Part shown: one piece after another, positions 42,801 to 53,900 of the stretch
Layout: each line of letters starts with the position of its first letter
Position numbering within the stretch: the first letter of the stretch is position 1
Assembly: GCF_947507565.1 (NCBI RefSeq)
Contig: NC_089187.1
Location: 620,001 to 684,000 of the forward strand
From: Oscarella lobularis
Lineage: Eukaryota; Porifera; Homoscleromorpha; Homosclerophorida; Oscarellidae
DNA: 64,000 bases
Direction: 5' to 3'
Translations under genes and position numbers: made by a program
Notes under the pieces: generated by a model
The model's input: only the letters and a program-made list of their open reading frames with translations
What the model was told of the DNA's origin: nothing
Databases searched by the model: none

Positions 42801-44937
42801 TGATACCTTCACCCAATTTGATGTTGTTCACGCCGACCGAGAAGCTAAATTGACGAAGCGACGTGATCGTCGCGGCGATTTGTAGACTCGCGCCGCTGCC
42901 GAGTGCTCCTTTGGCAAACTCGCAGAACGATTCGCCCAGACAATCGGTCGGGAATGTGAATACGGCGACGATGGAGAGACCGCGTCGGAGAGGAATTTGG
43001 CTCAGGGCCTCGCCCTGGAGCACGACGTCTTCCAGCGAACGCGACGATATCATAACGGCGACTTTGAGCGATCGATCGAGGAGAGTCAGCGCTTTGACAT
43101 TGACGTCAGTCAATTTCTGTACGAGATCGGCGATTCCCATGTTGACGAATTCGAAGCCAACGGCGAGTGCCGCTTTTCCCGTCGTTTTGCTTACGACGGC
43201 GTTGAGCGTCACTCCCGACCAGCCGTTGATTCGTGGGGTACCGGAAAATTGACATTGGAAGCCTTTTGCGCCGGTGCCGATTGGAATTCGAAATGTTGGA
43301 TTTTCTATGGCGAAATCCAACATCGATGCCGCTTGGAGTACGGACTGAAGTTCTTCCGGTAGAAAATCGGCGTCGAATTTACTTATAATACTCTGAACAC
43401 TTATTTCGTCTCCTTCTCCGGTTAGAAGAAATCCTTTTGCTTTTACCAGTTGATTATTCTGACCAGGAAGTCTCGGCGGCGGAGGAGCCGGTTCGATTGT
43501 AATAGGAAACTGGGACGAACCGAATTCCCAATCCCCGTCCGCCTTAGTCACTGTCTTACGAGGTTTGGCGAACGTCACGTTAATGAAAAGAGACGGATTG
43601 ATGATGCGCGCGATTCCCGGCACGACTTCGAACGCTTGATTGAGTCTCAATTCGACGGCAATACACTTGGGCTTTGTCGAGATAGAAAAGCCGTGTAGTT
43701 GAATATTGAGAAGACTTTGGACAATGTCCGATATTCCCGGCGGAAGTGAAAGTTCGTCTAGTGAAAAATTCGGAATGACGGCACTGAGAATGTTACCCAA
43801 TGTAAGTGCGCCACCCGGATCGGTCATGGTGAACATGAGTCCGCCGGAGCCAATGTGGACGACGAAAACGACGGCAGCTTGATTGGGTATGATGGGCAAT
43901 GCGGTCGCAAACGTGAGTCCTTTGTAGATTGGCATCGCTTGTGCTAGTATTCCGTCCAAGACTTCGGGGAGCATGTTCGGTATTAGGTCACGTGTCGAGA
44001 TAACGACGCCCGTTTCCGGTACTCGGAGCGTTCCGAGGAGCGGAACGTCGCTTATGTCGTAGCCGGACAATTTCTGAACGAGATTGGCGAGCGAGAAATC
44101 GGGAAAGTTAATAGCAATCGTCACTGCGACGCCCCCTTCCTGATACTCTCTTCGGACGTAGCGTGTAAAGATGAGATGACATCGAAAGCTACCCCACCCT
44201 TGTATAGTCGGATTACCGGATAGCCCAATAGCAAAACCGTCGCTATCGTAGACACCGATGAAACGCGCTTTCTCGATGCTAAACCTATCGAGTCCAGAGT
44301 TCTTGAGAGGCGTGGCGAATTCGTCCGGAAGTAGCTTGGCACCTAAATACTCGATAAACGTGCCGACAGGAAGGCCGGTAGTGGGAGCGCCGCTAAAATA
44401 GTACGTCGGTCCGACGCGACTGAATTTGAATTCGAGACTGATGCTACCCATTTGCCAAACGCCGGCAATCGCGAAAGAACTCACTTGAATTCGATCGGCA
44501 AGCGAATTCGCCTCGGGATCGAGTTCGAGGCAGACTAGCACGGTGACGTCAGACAACGTCATGAATTGCGATACGAGAGGCATCGACGGCAGCTCTTGCG
44601 TGCCCATGCACCAAAAGTTGTCGACCATGTTCAGCGTGAAATTGTCGACGGGAAAATTGAACGGATTGTCGCTATTCGTCTCGTCGATGCCGAGCGTCGT
44701 CGCGACGGAGGGCAGCATGAGTTTGAGAAAGTCGAGCACGCGAAAGGCGCTCGGCGGCGTCACTTTGCCGACGAGCTCGTCGCCGATCATGTAGATGCTG
44801 AGACCGCTGCCGTTCATTGTGCCCATGTTGCTGCCGTACTTGTTGATCAGTTGATCGAAAACGCCGGGATCGCCGAGGTAGTAAGCGGAGCCGGCGTTGA
44901 ACATAAGAGAAAAGACAAGAGCGGTGAGAGGCGTCAT
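39834..44937 (-). CDS. Large secreted protein with internal repeat, no recognised family
   Basis: Five exons (44937-41691, 41624-40782, 40687-40307, 40241-40003, 39947-39834) keep frame and give 1,607 residues. The start at 44937 is preferred over an in-frame Met at 45111: MTPLTALVFSLMFNAGSAYY is a signal peptide and a TATA box lies 54 bases upstream. Residues 30-1050 are beta-rich, with a repeated unit of roughly 300-350 residues: motifs SGNPTIQGWGSF and SGTPRINGWSGV, NLVQKLSGYD and DLVQKLTDVN, and VVISTRDL and VMISSRSL correspond. Next come a coiled-coil-like AKVATDKIDAAKRKVDGAH, a Cys/Trp-rich segment (CMGCPSWNSCCTRWWGSC, CPSWNYCCWRAP), an amphipathic Ala-rich region, a basic GRRKRDVED that resembles a furin site, and a helical C-terminus. 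Probably extracellular. Function unknown. Confidence 0.88.
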
Positions 44938-44990
44938 GTTTAGGCGATAGCGTTGCGATCCGCTCTGAGTAGAAGATCGTTTGAGTCGGG

Positions 44991-44998
44991 TCTTATAG
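44991..44998 (-). promoter_or_regulatory. TATA box of the large secreted-protein gene
   Basis: CTATAAGA on the minus strand, 54 bases upstream of the start chosen; it lies inside the longer ORF, which argues against the upstream Met. Confidence 0.55.
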
Positions 44999-45149
44999 TG
45001 AGACAAAGAGCGTCGTCGACTAACAGCGATATTTAGGGAGGATCCGATTTGAAATTCAAAGTGACTTAGAAGAGGCCGACTGGCGCCAATTTTGAGATAC
45101 CTCACGCCCACAGAAATTTCTTAAAAGCCGTTTTAGAAATGAGATCATT

Positions 45150-45174
45150 GGGGGGGGGGGGGGGGGGGGGGGGG
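45150..45174. repeat. Homopolymer of 25 G
   Basis: An uninterrupted run of 25 G just upstream of the large secreted-protein gene. Length may be inexact, as such runs are hard to sequence. Confidence 0.95.
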
Positions 45175-45178
45175 TCTT

Positions 45179-45865
45179 ACCAATGACCACTTTGTCCCAT
45201 TTGCTTTCAGACGGATTTGGCTCATAGCCCCCTTCAGATTAGCACATTGTAAAGAGACAAGATGAAATATTATCGGAATCAATACTAACCGAAGCACTCA
45301 AAGCCGACGATTCGCTTTAAAATGCTTACACTTCTCATACGTCTCTAACGAACAGCTTGTCGTGGCCTACCAGAACCATTGCACGCCGTCGATCTACTAG
45401 CAATAGAAGGAGGCGTGACGCCACTTTAGACTTCGCTTCTGCAACGTAGCGTCTCCTACAGCACAGAGTTTAGCTGGAATAATCGGGGGTGTCGTACCAA
45501 AGGCCACTTTGTCTCATTTGCTTTCAGACAGATTTATCTTCTAGCCTTTTTCAGACTAACACATGCAAAGAAACAAAGGAGAGATTTTGCCCATTATCGA
45601 TTAGGATCAATACTAACCAAAGCACTTAAAGCCGACGATTCGCTTTCAAATGCTTACATTGCTCATACGCCTTTAAGGAACAGCTTGTCGTGGCCTATAC
45701 ATGTGTACCAGGACCATTAATTGCACGCCGTCGATCTACTAGTAATAGGAGGCGTGACGCCACTTTAGACTTACGTCTTCGCTTCTGCATGAAGGCCAGT
45801 ATAGCAGTTCGCAACGTAGCGTCGTCTCCTATAGCACAGATTTTAGCTGTTATTATTCTATTCTC
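45179..45865. repeat. Tandem direct duplication, two diverged units
   Basis: Unit 1 (about 45179-45487) and unit 2 (about 45495-45865) share CATTTGCTTTCAGAC, AAAGCCGACGATTCGCTTT, AACAGCTTGTCGTGGCC, CACGCCGTCGATCTACTAG and GGCGTGACGCCACTTTAGAC in order. No coding content is evident. Confidence 0.85.
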
Positions 45866-46169
45866 AAAGAACAAGCTGCGTACACTACATGTATGAGCGG
45901 AGTGCTATTCATCTCTCACATGCTGCTCGAAGCCCCATGTTAGTAATGCACAAAGTTAACGTCAAATTTCGTCACGCATCATCACAAACATACGAGGACG
46001 AAAATCAATCGTCCCTCCACTCTAGCTCTGATTGCTTATTTATATACATAACTAACTGGCTAAACGAGCGGCGGCCCTGTGTGCGACCTATTAGCTGCTC
46101 AAGGGGGGTAAAAGGCTGGGTGTATCCTCTGTGGAGTGTCAGTTGCTTCTGGGGCTCCGCGAACTGAAG

Positions 46170-49100
46170 ATGATCACCGCCGCTCTGCTGCTCGTCTTCC
46201 TCAGCGTCGTCTTGCCGCCAGTCGAGTGCAACGGCATTAGTCGCCGATCGTTCGTCTACGCAATTCCCGCGACGATGGTGAACGACTTCGGCGACAATCC
46301 GTCGGCTCAAAAAAGCTATCAGGCTTTCGGGATCATAACTGAAGCGACGGCCTCGTCGTCGTCGGCTTCTCCCAAGAGGGCGAAGACGGTTAAGCGCATG
46401 TGCGAAGGCGTCCTTCTATCGCCGCTAGTTGTACTAACGGCAGCCGAGTGCCAATCTTCCAACACAGCGACGATGAAATTCGAGTTTTTGGGAGATAGCA
46501 TAAGGATAATAGATGGGGTGAAGGCGGGTAGATGTTTGCTCTATAAACTTCGCAGGAAGCCAAAGAAAGAGCCGACTGCTTATCCCTTCTTGTCTTGGTA
46601 CACAGGCAGCGAGTCGGACGACGATCGCTACGGGATAAGGGAAGATTCGGCGAACGTCGAGCGAGAAATCTATTTATCGTCTTTGTTCGCACACAAATCG
46701 GCCGGCTACAGCACGGAAATGACGAGCATAAACACTGCACTTCAAAACTGCGACTTCACTAAGAGAGTCAGACTGATCGCTCTCAAGTGCATGCGACAGG
46801 ACGTGTGCGAAGGCGAGACGGTGCTAAGCGGCTCGGCCTTTTTCACTTTCACGCAAACGGCAAGGAAAAAAATTGTCAGCATCGCCGGACTCGTGTCGCT
46901 TAGGAGCTCGGGCTCGTTCTGCAAGGGCACGCCACGCGACGGTGTGTCGACTGAGGAGACACCAAAGACTCCCCAGTGCAACGACCCTTACGTCTGTGGT
47001 ACACGGTTTACTGATAGGGACGTCAAAGCAATACTATTGGGAGCCCGACAGTTGGACGACCAACTGAAAAATCACACCAACATCATTCCGAGCGGCACGA
47101 AGAGTACGTAATTAATTCTTCCTAACATTGCGTTCTTATCTGTGATCGGATTAACCTCTTTTGACAGTTGGGACGTTCAATATGCAAGGACTGGAGAAGT
47201 TCTCCCGCGCGTACGCGGACGAGCAAGCAGAAACGGTTCGAAACGTTATTGAGATGGCCGAGATAGTCGCTTTGCAGGAGGTCGGAACGCAGCTCCAAGC
47301 TCCGCTTAGCAACGAGCACAGCTTCTTTCGCGACAAAATCCTCGACGTCTTGCCCGGTCGAAAACTCAAGGCGATCGGCAGCTTTGCTTTTGTGTACGAT
47401 TCGAATAAATTTTCAGTTGTCACCTGCGGCATTGGCAGTTCTGAAACGGTCGTGAATTGTTCCTTTAGGGTAGGCAAAGAGAAGCAGGTGAAAAAAAAAC
47501 GAGTGTATTTTGCTTGCAGAACGAAGCGACTTCAAAGAAGTTCACTATATATAACGTTCATCTGACCAACGCTTACGCCTCCGCTAGATACCGCGAGCTG
47601 AAGACAATTCAATTAGATATCGCCGAAATGACAAAGTACGATGACATCGTCATGATTGTCGGTGACTTTAACATCGGAGCAGGTAAGACGAGCAGGACGG
47701 AAGGATCGCCAAAAACGGACGCTTTCACCGACACGCAAAAGACAATGAAAATCCTGTACGCATGCCGACTTCTATAGACCGCGATCTATTGTTACCTTGT
47801 GCACGTAGGAAAGACATGCAGTTTCCTGATCCCGGACCAACGACGTTTCGCGAGACGAATGGCGAATCGCACTTCGATCGATTCGCAGTCAGCAAAAACG
47901 TTCGCCTAATGTACGCCTACTATCCGGAGCGCTTGAAGAACGCCGCCTTTACGGCGGGCACAAGAAACAATGCACCACCCGGCGAAGAAAGTCCGTCTGG
48001 CTTAGTCATCCCTTTCAAACCAACGAGAATTTCGACCCAAGTATCGTCCTGCCCTCCGGTGTATCACAATTACAAAATTCGAAATCAGGATGATCGGAAG
48101 AATTATTTTGACCGCGAACTGTTGGCTTGTCATCCGCAGAACAAGAGACAATATAAGCCCAATTTTCGAAGTCGAGACCTAAGCGACCACCTACCGGTGA
48201 TGTTTACCCACAGGACGGCGAGCGGCACCAGATACAAAATTGCCACGTGGAACATAAGATTTTTCGATCCGACTATCGATCCATTAAGCACCGCCGACGG
48301 AAGAGACTTCGCACGCAGAAAAGAGATTAAGTATGCTTTCGAATTCGCAGCGATTTTCCAACAATTTGACATCGTCGCCGCGCAAGAATTGAAACCGAGT
48401 AAAAAACCGGAGAACGTCGGACAAATGGGTAACGTCAAGAACACAACCAAGTTAATATTTAACAAACAATGGTACTGGTCGGCGACGACGCCTGAGCTCG
48501 GATTCGCCGTCAAAGCCAGCATTGTCGCGAAAAATTGCAAGGACATCGACATGAAAGCCACTGTGAACGACGAAGCTCGTCCCTCTTTCATGTGCGACTT
48601 TTACGAGAAAAGCGTAAGGCGCTCGCAACAACTTCCCGAACGTAGGCGATAATTTTCTTTGCAGGGAAGTCGGACCCTGTTCCTGCTGACTCTCATAAAC
48701 GCTCACGTGAAAAACGCTGACAGTAGCCCTACTACCGGGGAGAAGTACCGCAAAGAGGCCGAGAGAAAAGTCGCGCAAGAAAAGAAGAACGCCGCCTTTC
48801 TTGTCGGCGACTTCAATGCGGTTTTCACTGGTCTCACAAAGAAGTATGAGAGAATTCTCGACGTGAAATGGGCGATGATTGATTTTCCTCTTCTTTTATA
48901 AGGTGTACAATGCCCGGACTGTCAGGTGTAACTTTTACGAAATACGATAAGTTCTCGAGACTGGACTACGTGTGGCCGGTGACCAAAGCGAATCAGCCGG
49001 GAATTGACCAATGCTACGTATACAATCCAGAGATTCTTCACGATCCACCCAATGCTATCACCAGTAACTTTCTCTTTCCTGACGCCGGTACTACCGGAAA

Positions 49101-49182
49101 GAAGACTCGAATGAAAGCGTTTGCCGTCTGGAATAGCGTGTCGGATCACTATCCCGTTTACATGAAGTTTTTCATGCCCTAG
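46170..49182 (+). CDS. Secreted protein: inactive trypsin-like domain plus two DNase I-like (EEP) domains
   Basis: Six exons (46170-47103, 47168-47487, 47520-47755, 47809-48613, 48665-48843, 48903-49182) sum to 2,754 bases in frame, giving 917 residues. Signal peptide MITAALLLVFLSVVLPPVEC. Residues 25-300 look like a trypsin fold (CEGVLLSPLVVLTAAEC), but the catalytic His is Glu (LTAAEC for LTAAHC) and no GDSGGP is present, so peptidase activity is unlikely. Two endonuclease/exonuclease/phosphatase domains follow. The first has TFNMQG, ALQEVG, YNVHL, VGDFN, DRF and SDHLP; the second has TWNIRF, AAQELKP, INAHV, VGDFN, LDYVW and SDHYP. The Asn, Glu, Asp-Asn and Asp-His residues that bind metal and cut phosphodiester bonds are thus retained in both. 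Likely an extracellular nuclease-like protein; substrate unproven. Intron 2 is only 32 bases. Confidence 0.9.
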
Positions 49183-49574
49183 TATAGAGGCGTCGAGTTG
49201 GGGTTTTCTGTGTGTATGACTCGTTCAAGGATTTTGTCTTGTTTTGACGTTGACGTATAGTTTGTAGTATCAGTGTGCTTTGATGTCTCATTGTCAGAAG
49301 AAATAGTCAATGGTCTCTTCTAAATCATGGAAAACCTAGAGAGCTCTTGCGGAAATCCGCTGAGGACGTGAGATTCTGGACTGGTCTGGTGTCCGACGGC
49401 TGCTGGCTACTGTCTGAGGACAGGGTGCTACTGGACTCTTACACCTACCGGCTGCTTCCCTAAACCTAAGTGCAAACCAAACCTTGATCGATCTTCGTAA
49501 GAACGCCGTTTCGTCTTGCGAGGTCTAGAGGAAATGTAGAGGTGAAACAAATGAGGTAAAGTTCGGGTGCGTGC

Positions 49575-49690
49575 GGCGAGGGATTGCTTACTGACGAGAA
49601 GATGCAGGTGACTCGACGCCTTGCTCAAGGGGGCCCCCCGCATCTGTGCGAGAAATTCCGTTGACGCACAGAGAAATGAAATGCATAACT
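49575..49690. repeat. Dispersed repeat, copy 2
   Basis: Second copy of the element at 39440-39560, same orientation, with small length differences (GCTCAAGGGGGCCCCCCGC against GCTCAAGGGGACCCCGCC). Confidence 0.7.
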
Positions 49691-49834
49691 CACGACGTTT
49701 CAGGGCTTCGAATTCAGTTTCAAGAGTCTTCTTACGCTCTGGAGCCGCTCGGCGTGATGCGGCAGGGAACGAGAACGCAGGACGTGCGCTAAGTGCTCAG
49801 CAAGTGACGTCAAGATTTGTAATTTATTTAAAAC

Positions 49835-50330
49835 TAGCCGTGTACCCGTCTTCGACGGGTGTATAATTATTTTTACATATTTATTAAAGTTGTGCGCGTA
49901 TTTTGTAATATTCCCACACCACATCAGTAGAGAGAACCTTTCCGCTGGTGTGGCCTGGGTACCCGTCCCCAAGAGGCCCAGATCGCACCCGGGCCGCCAC
50001 AGTGACTCGGAGGGTAGTCCAAAAATGTTTCTGTCTAATTGTTGGGGGTGTAAGGTTTATAGTAGATGTATTACCCCTGACCAAGTCAGCAGAGAGAGAA
50101 CCTGTTTGCTGGCGTGGCCTGGGTACCCGTACCCGAGATGTCCAGATAGCACCGCTACGTGTACCCGTCGAATACGTGTACCCGTCGAATACGTGTACCC
50201 GTCGAATAGTACGTGCACCCGTCGAATACATGTACTGTACCCGTCTTCGACGGGTATACATATGTGTTTAAATACTAATAAAATTCTGCGTGTGTTTTTT
50301 AATATTCCCAGCCAACATCAGTGTGGCTGT
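49835..50330. repeat. Repeat complex with a 17-base minisatellite
   Basis: Two related segments begin TGTACCCGTCTTCGACGGGT, a small hairpin, at 49850 and 50232, and continue with a similar A/T-rich stretch and TAATATTCCCA. Between them GTGTACCCGTCGAATAC-like units repeat about four times (50157-50232). A GAGAGAACCT, CTGGTGTGGCCTGGGTACCCG block is also doubled (49930 and 50096). The minisatellite unit is close to the hairpin arm, so it probably grew from it. Confidence 0.75.
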
Positions 50331-50940
50331 CTAATTGTTGACCTGAGGTAGAAAATGCACCCGTTCTATATGCAGCTGCAGGAAACAGGGCAAAGGGTCC
50401 ATTTACGGCAGCTGTGGATGGAGCTGCCGGAGCTCCCGTAAATCTACCGGGTCCATACACAGGATTCATACACGGCTGTCGTAAATAGTAGACCCTGTCC
50501 ATCGCCCGCCTAATTGAGTACTCCGGGTGAAGGCCGGTACATAATCCGACTCACTGACTATAGGGTTTTGTACTTTGGGCGAAGGCCAGTATAGCGAGTA
50601 AGAAAAGAACATACGGGACAGCGAAGCGAACCCCACGCTTATTAGGCGAACCTCGCGAGGGCCCCTCGGAGAAACGAACCGTAAACACGCTCGAACGTTC
50701 GACAAAGAGGTTCGCGTAGGCGGCGCGACTATCGGAAGCGGAACGGCGGCAAATAAGGCGCACAAAGATCGGCAAGATGGCGACTTTCAATTTGGATTCT
50801 TAGCGCGCGCTCGGACCCTTAGCGTCTTTTGAGTATAGACCAGTTCAGTAAAATTAGAAAACGAGGAAGCGGTGATGGAATCTGATGGAAGGTCTGTTTT
50901 TTTGTCAATTTCATCCAGTCTTTTTATTACGTTAGAAACA
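50331..50940. other. Intergenic; GC-rich patch with a YY1-like motif
   Basis: Around 50770 the string GCAAGATGGCGAC resembles the YY1 site found in many housekeeping promoters, within a CpG-richer patch (50630-50815). No gene start is supported beside it. Confidence 0.35.
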
Positions 50941-50970
50941 CTACTTGTATAGACAAAACTGTGCTACACC

Positions 50971-53900
50971 TTATAGAGCAGTTTCTTCCGTACTGAACAA
51001 GACATTCACTGAACGCTTACCAGCGGTCTCCTTCGACGGGCCACAGTCCACGCTCGCAGCAGTCTTTTCAAAGCTGTCTGACGACTCCGTCATTTCAGTT
51101 ATTGAATCTAAATCGAGATTTGAAAAATCCAGATCGATGTACTCGTAAGGTTGTTCCGATTCAAGCATTTTCCCCAGTTTCTGCGAGAGAACGTTGAACG
51201 CTGGGCGCTGTCGAGGATCAGAGCGCCAACACTCAGTCATCAGTCTGTACCTAAAACACAAGAACAAAGAATCATTTTTTGTTCAGTAGTCGAGAAAAAG
51301 AACTTACAGTTCTTTGGAGCAGCTCTTTGGACAAGTCAGACGGTTGCCGCCACGCAAATGCGACAGGAAATTCCTACCAGATATGCACGGATAAGGAAAA
51401 CCGCCTGCAATATGCAATTTCCTCAATTAAAAATGAGAATTTATATATTCGTACCCAAAGTGCATATTTCCCACATAACAACACCAAACGACCATCTAAA
51501 ACGAAAAAAATTGGTGTTCTCATTTAGATCAATAACATTAATCAGTAGGTAAAACTTACACGTCACTTTTCTCCGTGAAGTGGCGGTGTGTGATGGCCTC
51601 GATAGACATCCATCGAAGAGGAAGAAGTTTCGCTGTTTTCTGTACATACACGCCGTCCTTGTAGACCGCTCTCGTTAGTCCGAAGTCGGACACTTTTAGT
51701 AGCTTTTCTTCGCAGACTAGCACATTTCGACACGCCAAGTCGCGATGAACGAGACCATTTCCGGTCAGATATTCCTGCAGTTAAAAATTCTCTAACATTC
51801 ACTCGTTTGCAAACGGTCTTTTACCATTCCGGATGCGATTTGCCAGGCGAACGACAATAGATCGGAAGCCGTGAACATCCACTTGGCATCCACAACGTTT
51901 TCCTCACTGCTGACCGCGCGTTCATTTACTTCTTGACTCTCATCGATCTTTGATCCGTCACTATTACTCAACTGCCTGCGATGTTTGCTAAGCACGGAAT
52001 CCTATGTATAAAGTGCATACGTCCAGTGCACTTTTGTTATACATATGTATAAGATAAAGTTACCGCGTCAGGGCTATTCTTTCTGGAGCAATTTGTATCC
52101 AATTTCTGATGACCTTTGGCGTACTGTTAGAATAAAAACACAGAGTACCAATCTTGCTTTAGCGCTACCTCCATCACGCGTCAACAACCTGAACCCAGCC
52201 TATACGTGTAAGAGTCCATGCGACCCGGAATTCCTCTTCCCAAGCCCCTCCCTCTCCCCCATACTTGCCAAAACACACCAACCCGGGGCTACATGGGTTT
52301 CCTGACGGCCAAACGTTATGTCCCGGTTGTGTCGAAACTATTCACTGCACAACGCGCCCTTTTTCTGCTTGTACGTACCTCAATTCGTCCTTTCTTAAGG
52401 TTGCTCAGTAGGTCGCCGTGGCAACAGTATTCGACGATCAGGCACAGCGGCCGACTTTTCGTTATGCATCCTAGCATGCTGACAATGTGCGGATGCTTCC
52501 CGATTCGCTTCATGAGTTTGATTTCTTCCATGAAGTCAGAGTCTTTCTGACACGGTCCTAAAACGGTAATAATCTATATATTCCACGCGCTTGCTTGCAT
52601 AAAAATAGGCCGCCTGATTGTGTGTATACTGTACTTTTTTTTTAAAAAAAAGACTTACCTACCTTTCAACATTTTGCAAGCCACAATCGACTTCTCTTCA
52701 CCGTCGGGATCGCTTCCGAGTTGACTCCGTATTGACGACTGCTTCGACCGCCTCGACGACCGCCTCGAAGACGGCGTCGACGATCGCGGCGATGACAGGT
52801 GGTAAAGATGCGCTTTGAGCACGACGCCGAAAGCGCCTTGGCCAATTTGTTCGAGCAGAAAAATGTCGCCACGATTGATTTCCCAATCGTCGCACAGCTG
52901 AACGAAATCAAACGCCTGATGCGCTACGCGATGTTGTTTGCGACGGATGCAGGTGACACTCAAAATGGTCAAGACGAGGAAAATGAACGAGCTGATGACT
53001 GACACTATAATCGTGATTCGAGGAACCGAAGAATCTGCAAAGATACGAGACAATTAATTCACCCCAACGTAATGACGAATTCTGGTCAGCAACATGATTC
53101 GTTAACCAGTTGACCGCGTTGCTGGGGAATTATAGGAGCACGAACAAGTACTCGCGTTTTGAAATCGTGCATGTTCTTGTTCATATATGATTTCGGTATT
53201 ACCTAATAACGTACCTTGATGGTCAGATCTTCGTATATGATCACACCTGCAAAACACAATTGCACAGTTGCAAGAAAGAGTCAGCTAAGAAACGTACTTG
53301 CACCTTCCCGTTGAACCGTTGCAGGTGCTCGGAGTTTGGTCAAATCCCCAAGAAATCTGCTACATTTGTTAATTAATTAAGAGAGACTCGCCAAATTTTA
53401 CATACCTCATCCAGCAGAATGCCACTATCGTTAATGTAAAGTTTTAGTCTGTCCGAACCTCTAGTGAAAAACGTGAAACACCCGCCAAATTTCACCCATT
53501 CTAAGAAATCGGAGTTGGAAATGTAGAAGAGCAGACGATCACGGTCGTCTAATTCAACAAAAATAGACGATAGATAAACTTTTTCCTTTGAAACATAGAC
53601 CACAAGCCAAAGCCAGTACTTGTCCGCGGCCGACACCTTAATAAAAGAGAGAGAAAAAACTTATTGCTGCACGTGCGCGTTAGGTGCATTTTACATTAAA
53701 TACGTGAATGACCGCAAGAGACGTGTTCGATAACGTGCTGCCGTTGAAACGAGAACTATCAGCTCCACGAACAGCGGTTCGATTTAAAGCTGATAAATTG
53801 GTTAAAAAATACGAGCTGTTGTTGATCACTAGCCCCTCCGATTCCATCTCAGAAATAAAACCAAGGCTTTCTCCCGGACAGCTAAAATGCAGCGTACATG

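Noticed and set aside
42437-44943. Several plus- and minus-strand ORFs inside the large secreted-protein exon
   Set aside because: All overlap the 1,607-residue frame, which is supported by signal peptide, TATA box and exact splicing.
45111-45111. Upstream Met at 45111 as start of the large secreted protein
   Set aside because: It would bury the signal peptide behind 58 residues and place the TATA box within the coding sequence.
50551-50790. Minus ORF of 79 codons with a hydrophobic end
   Set aside because: No family signature, and it lies in a CpG-rich patch where open frames arise by chance.
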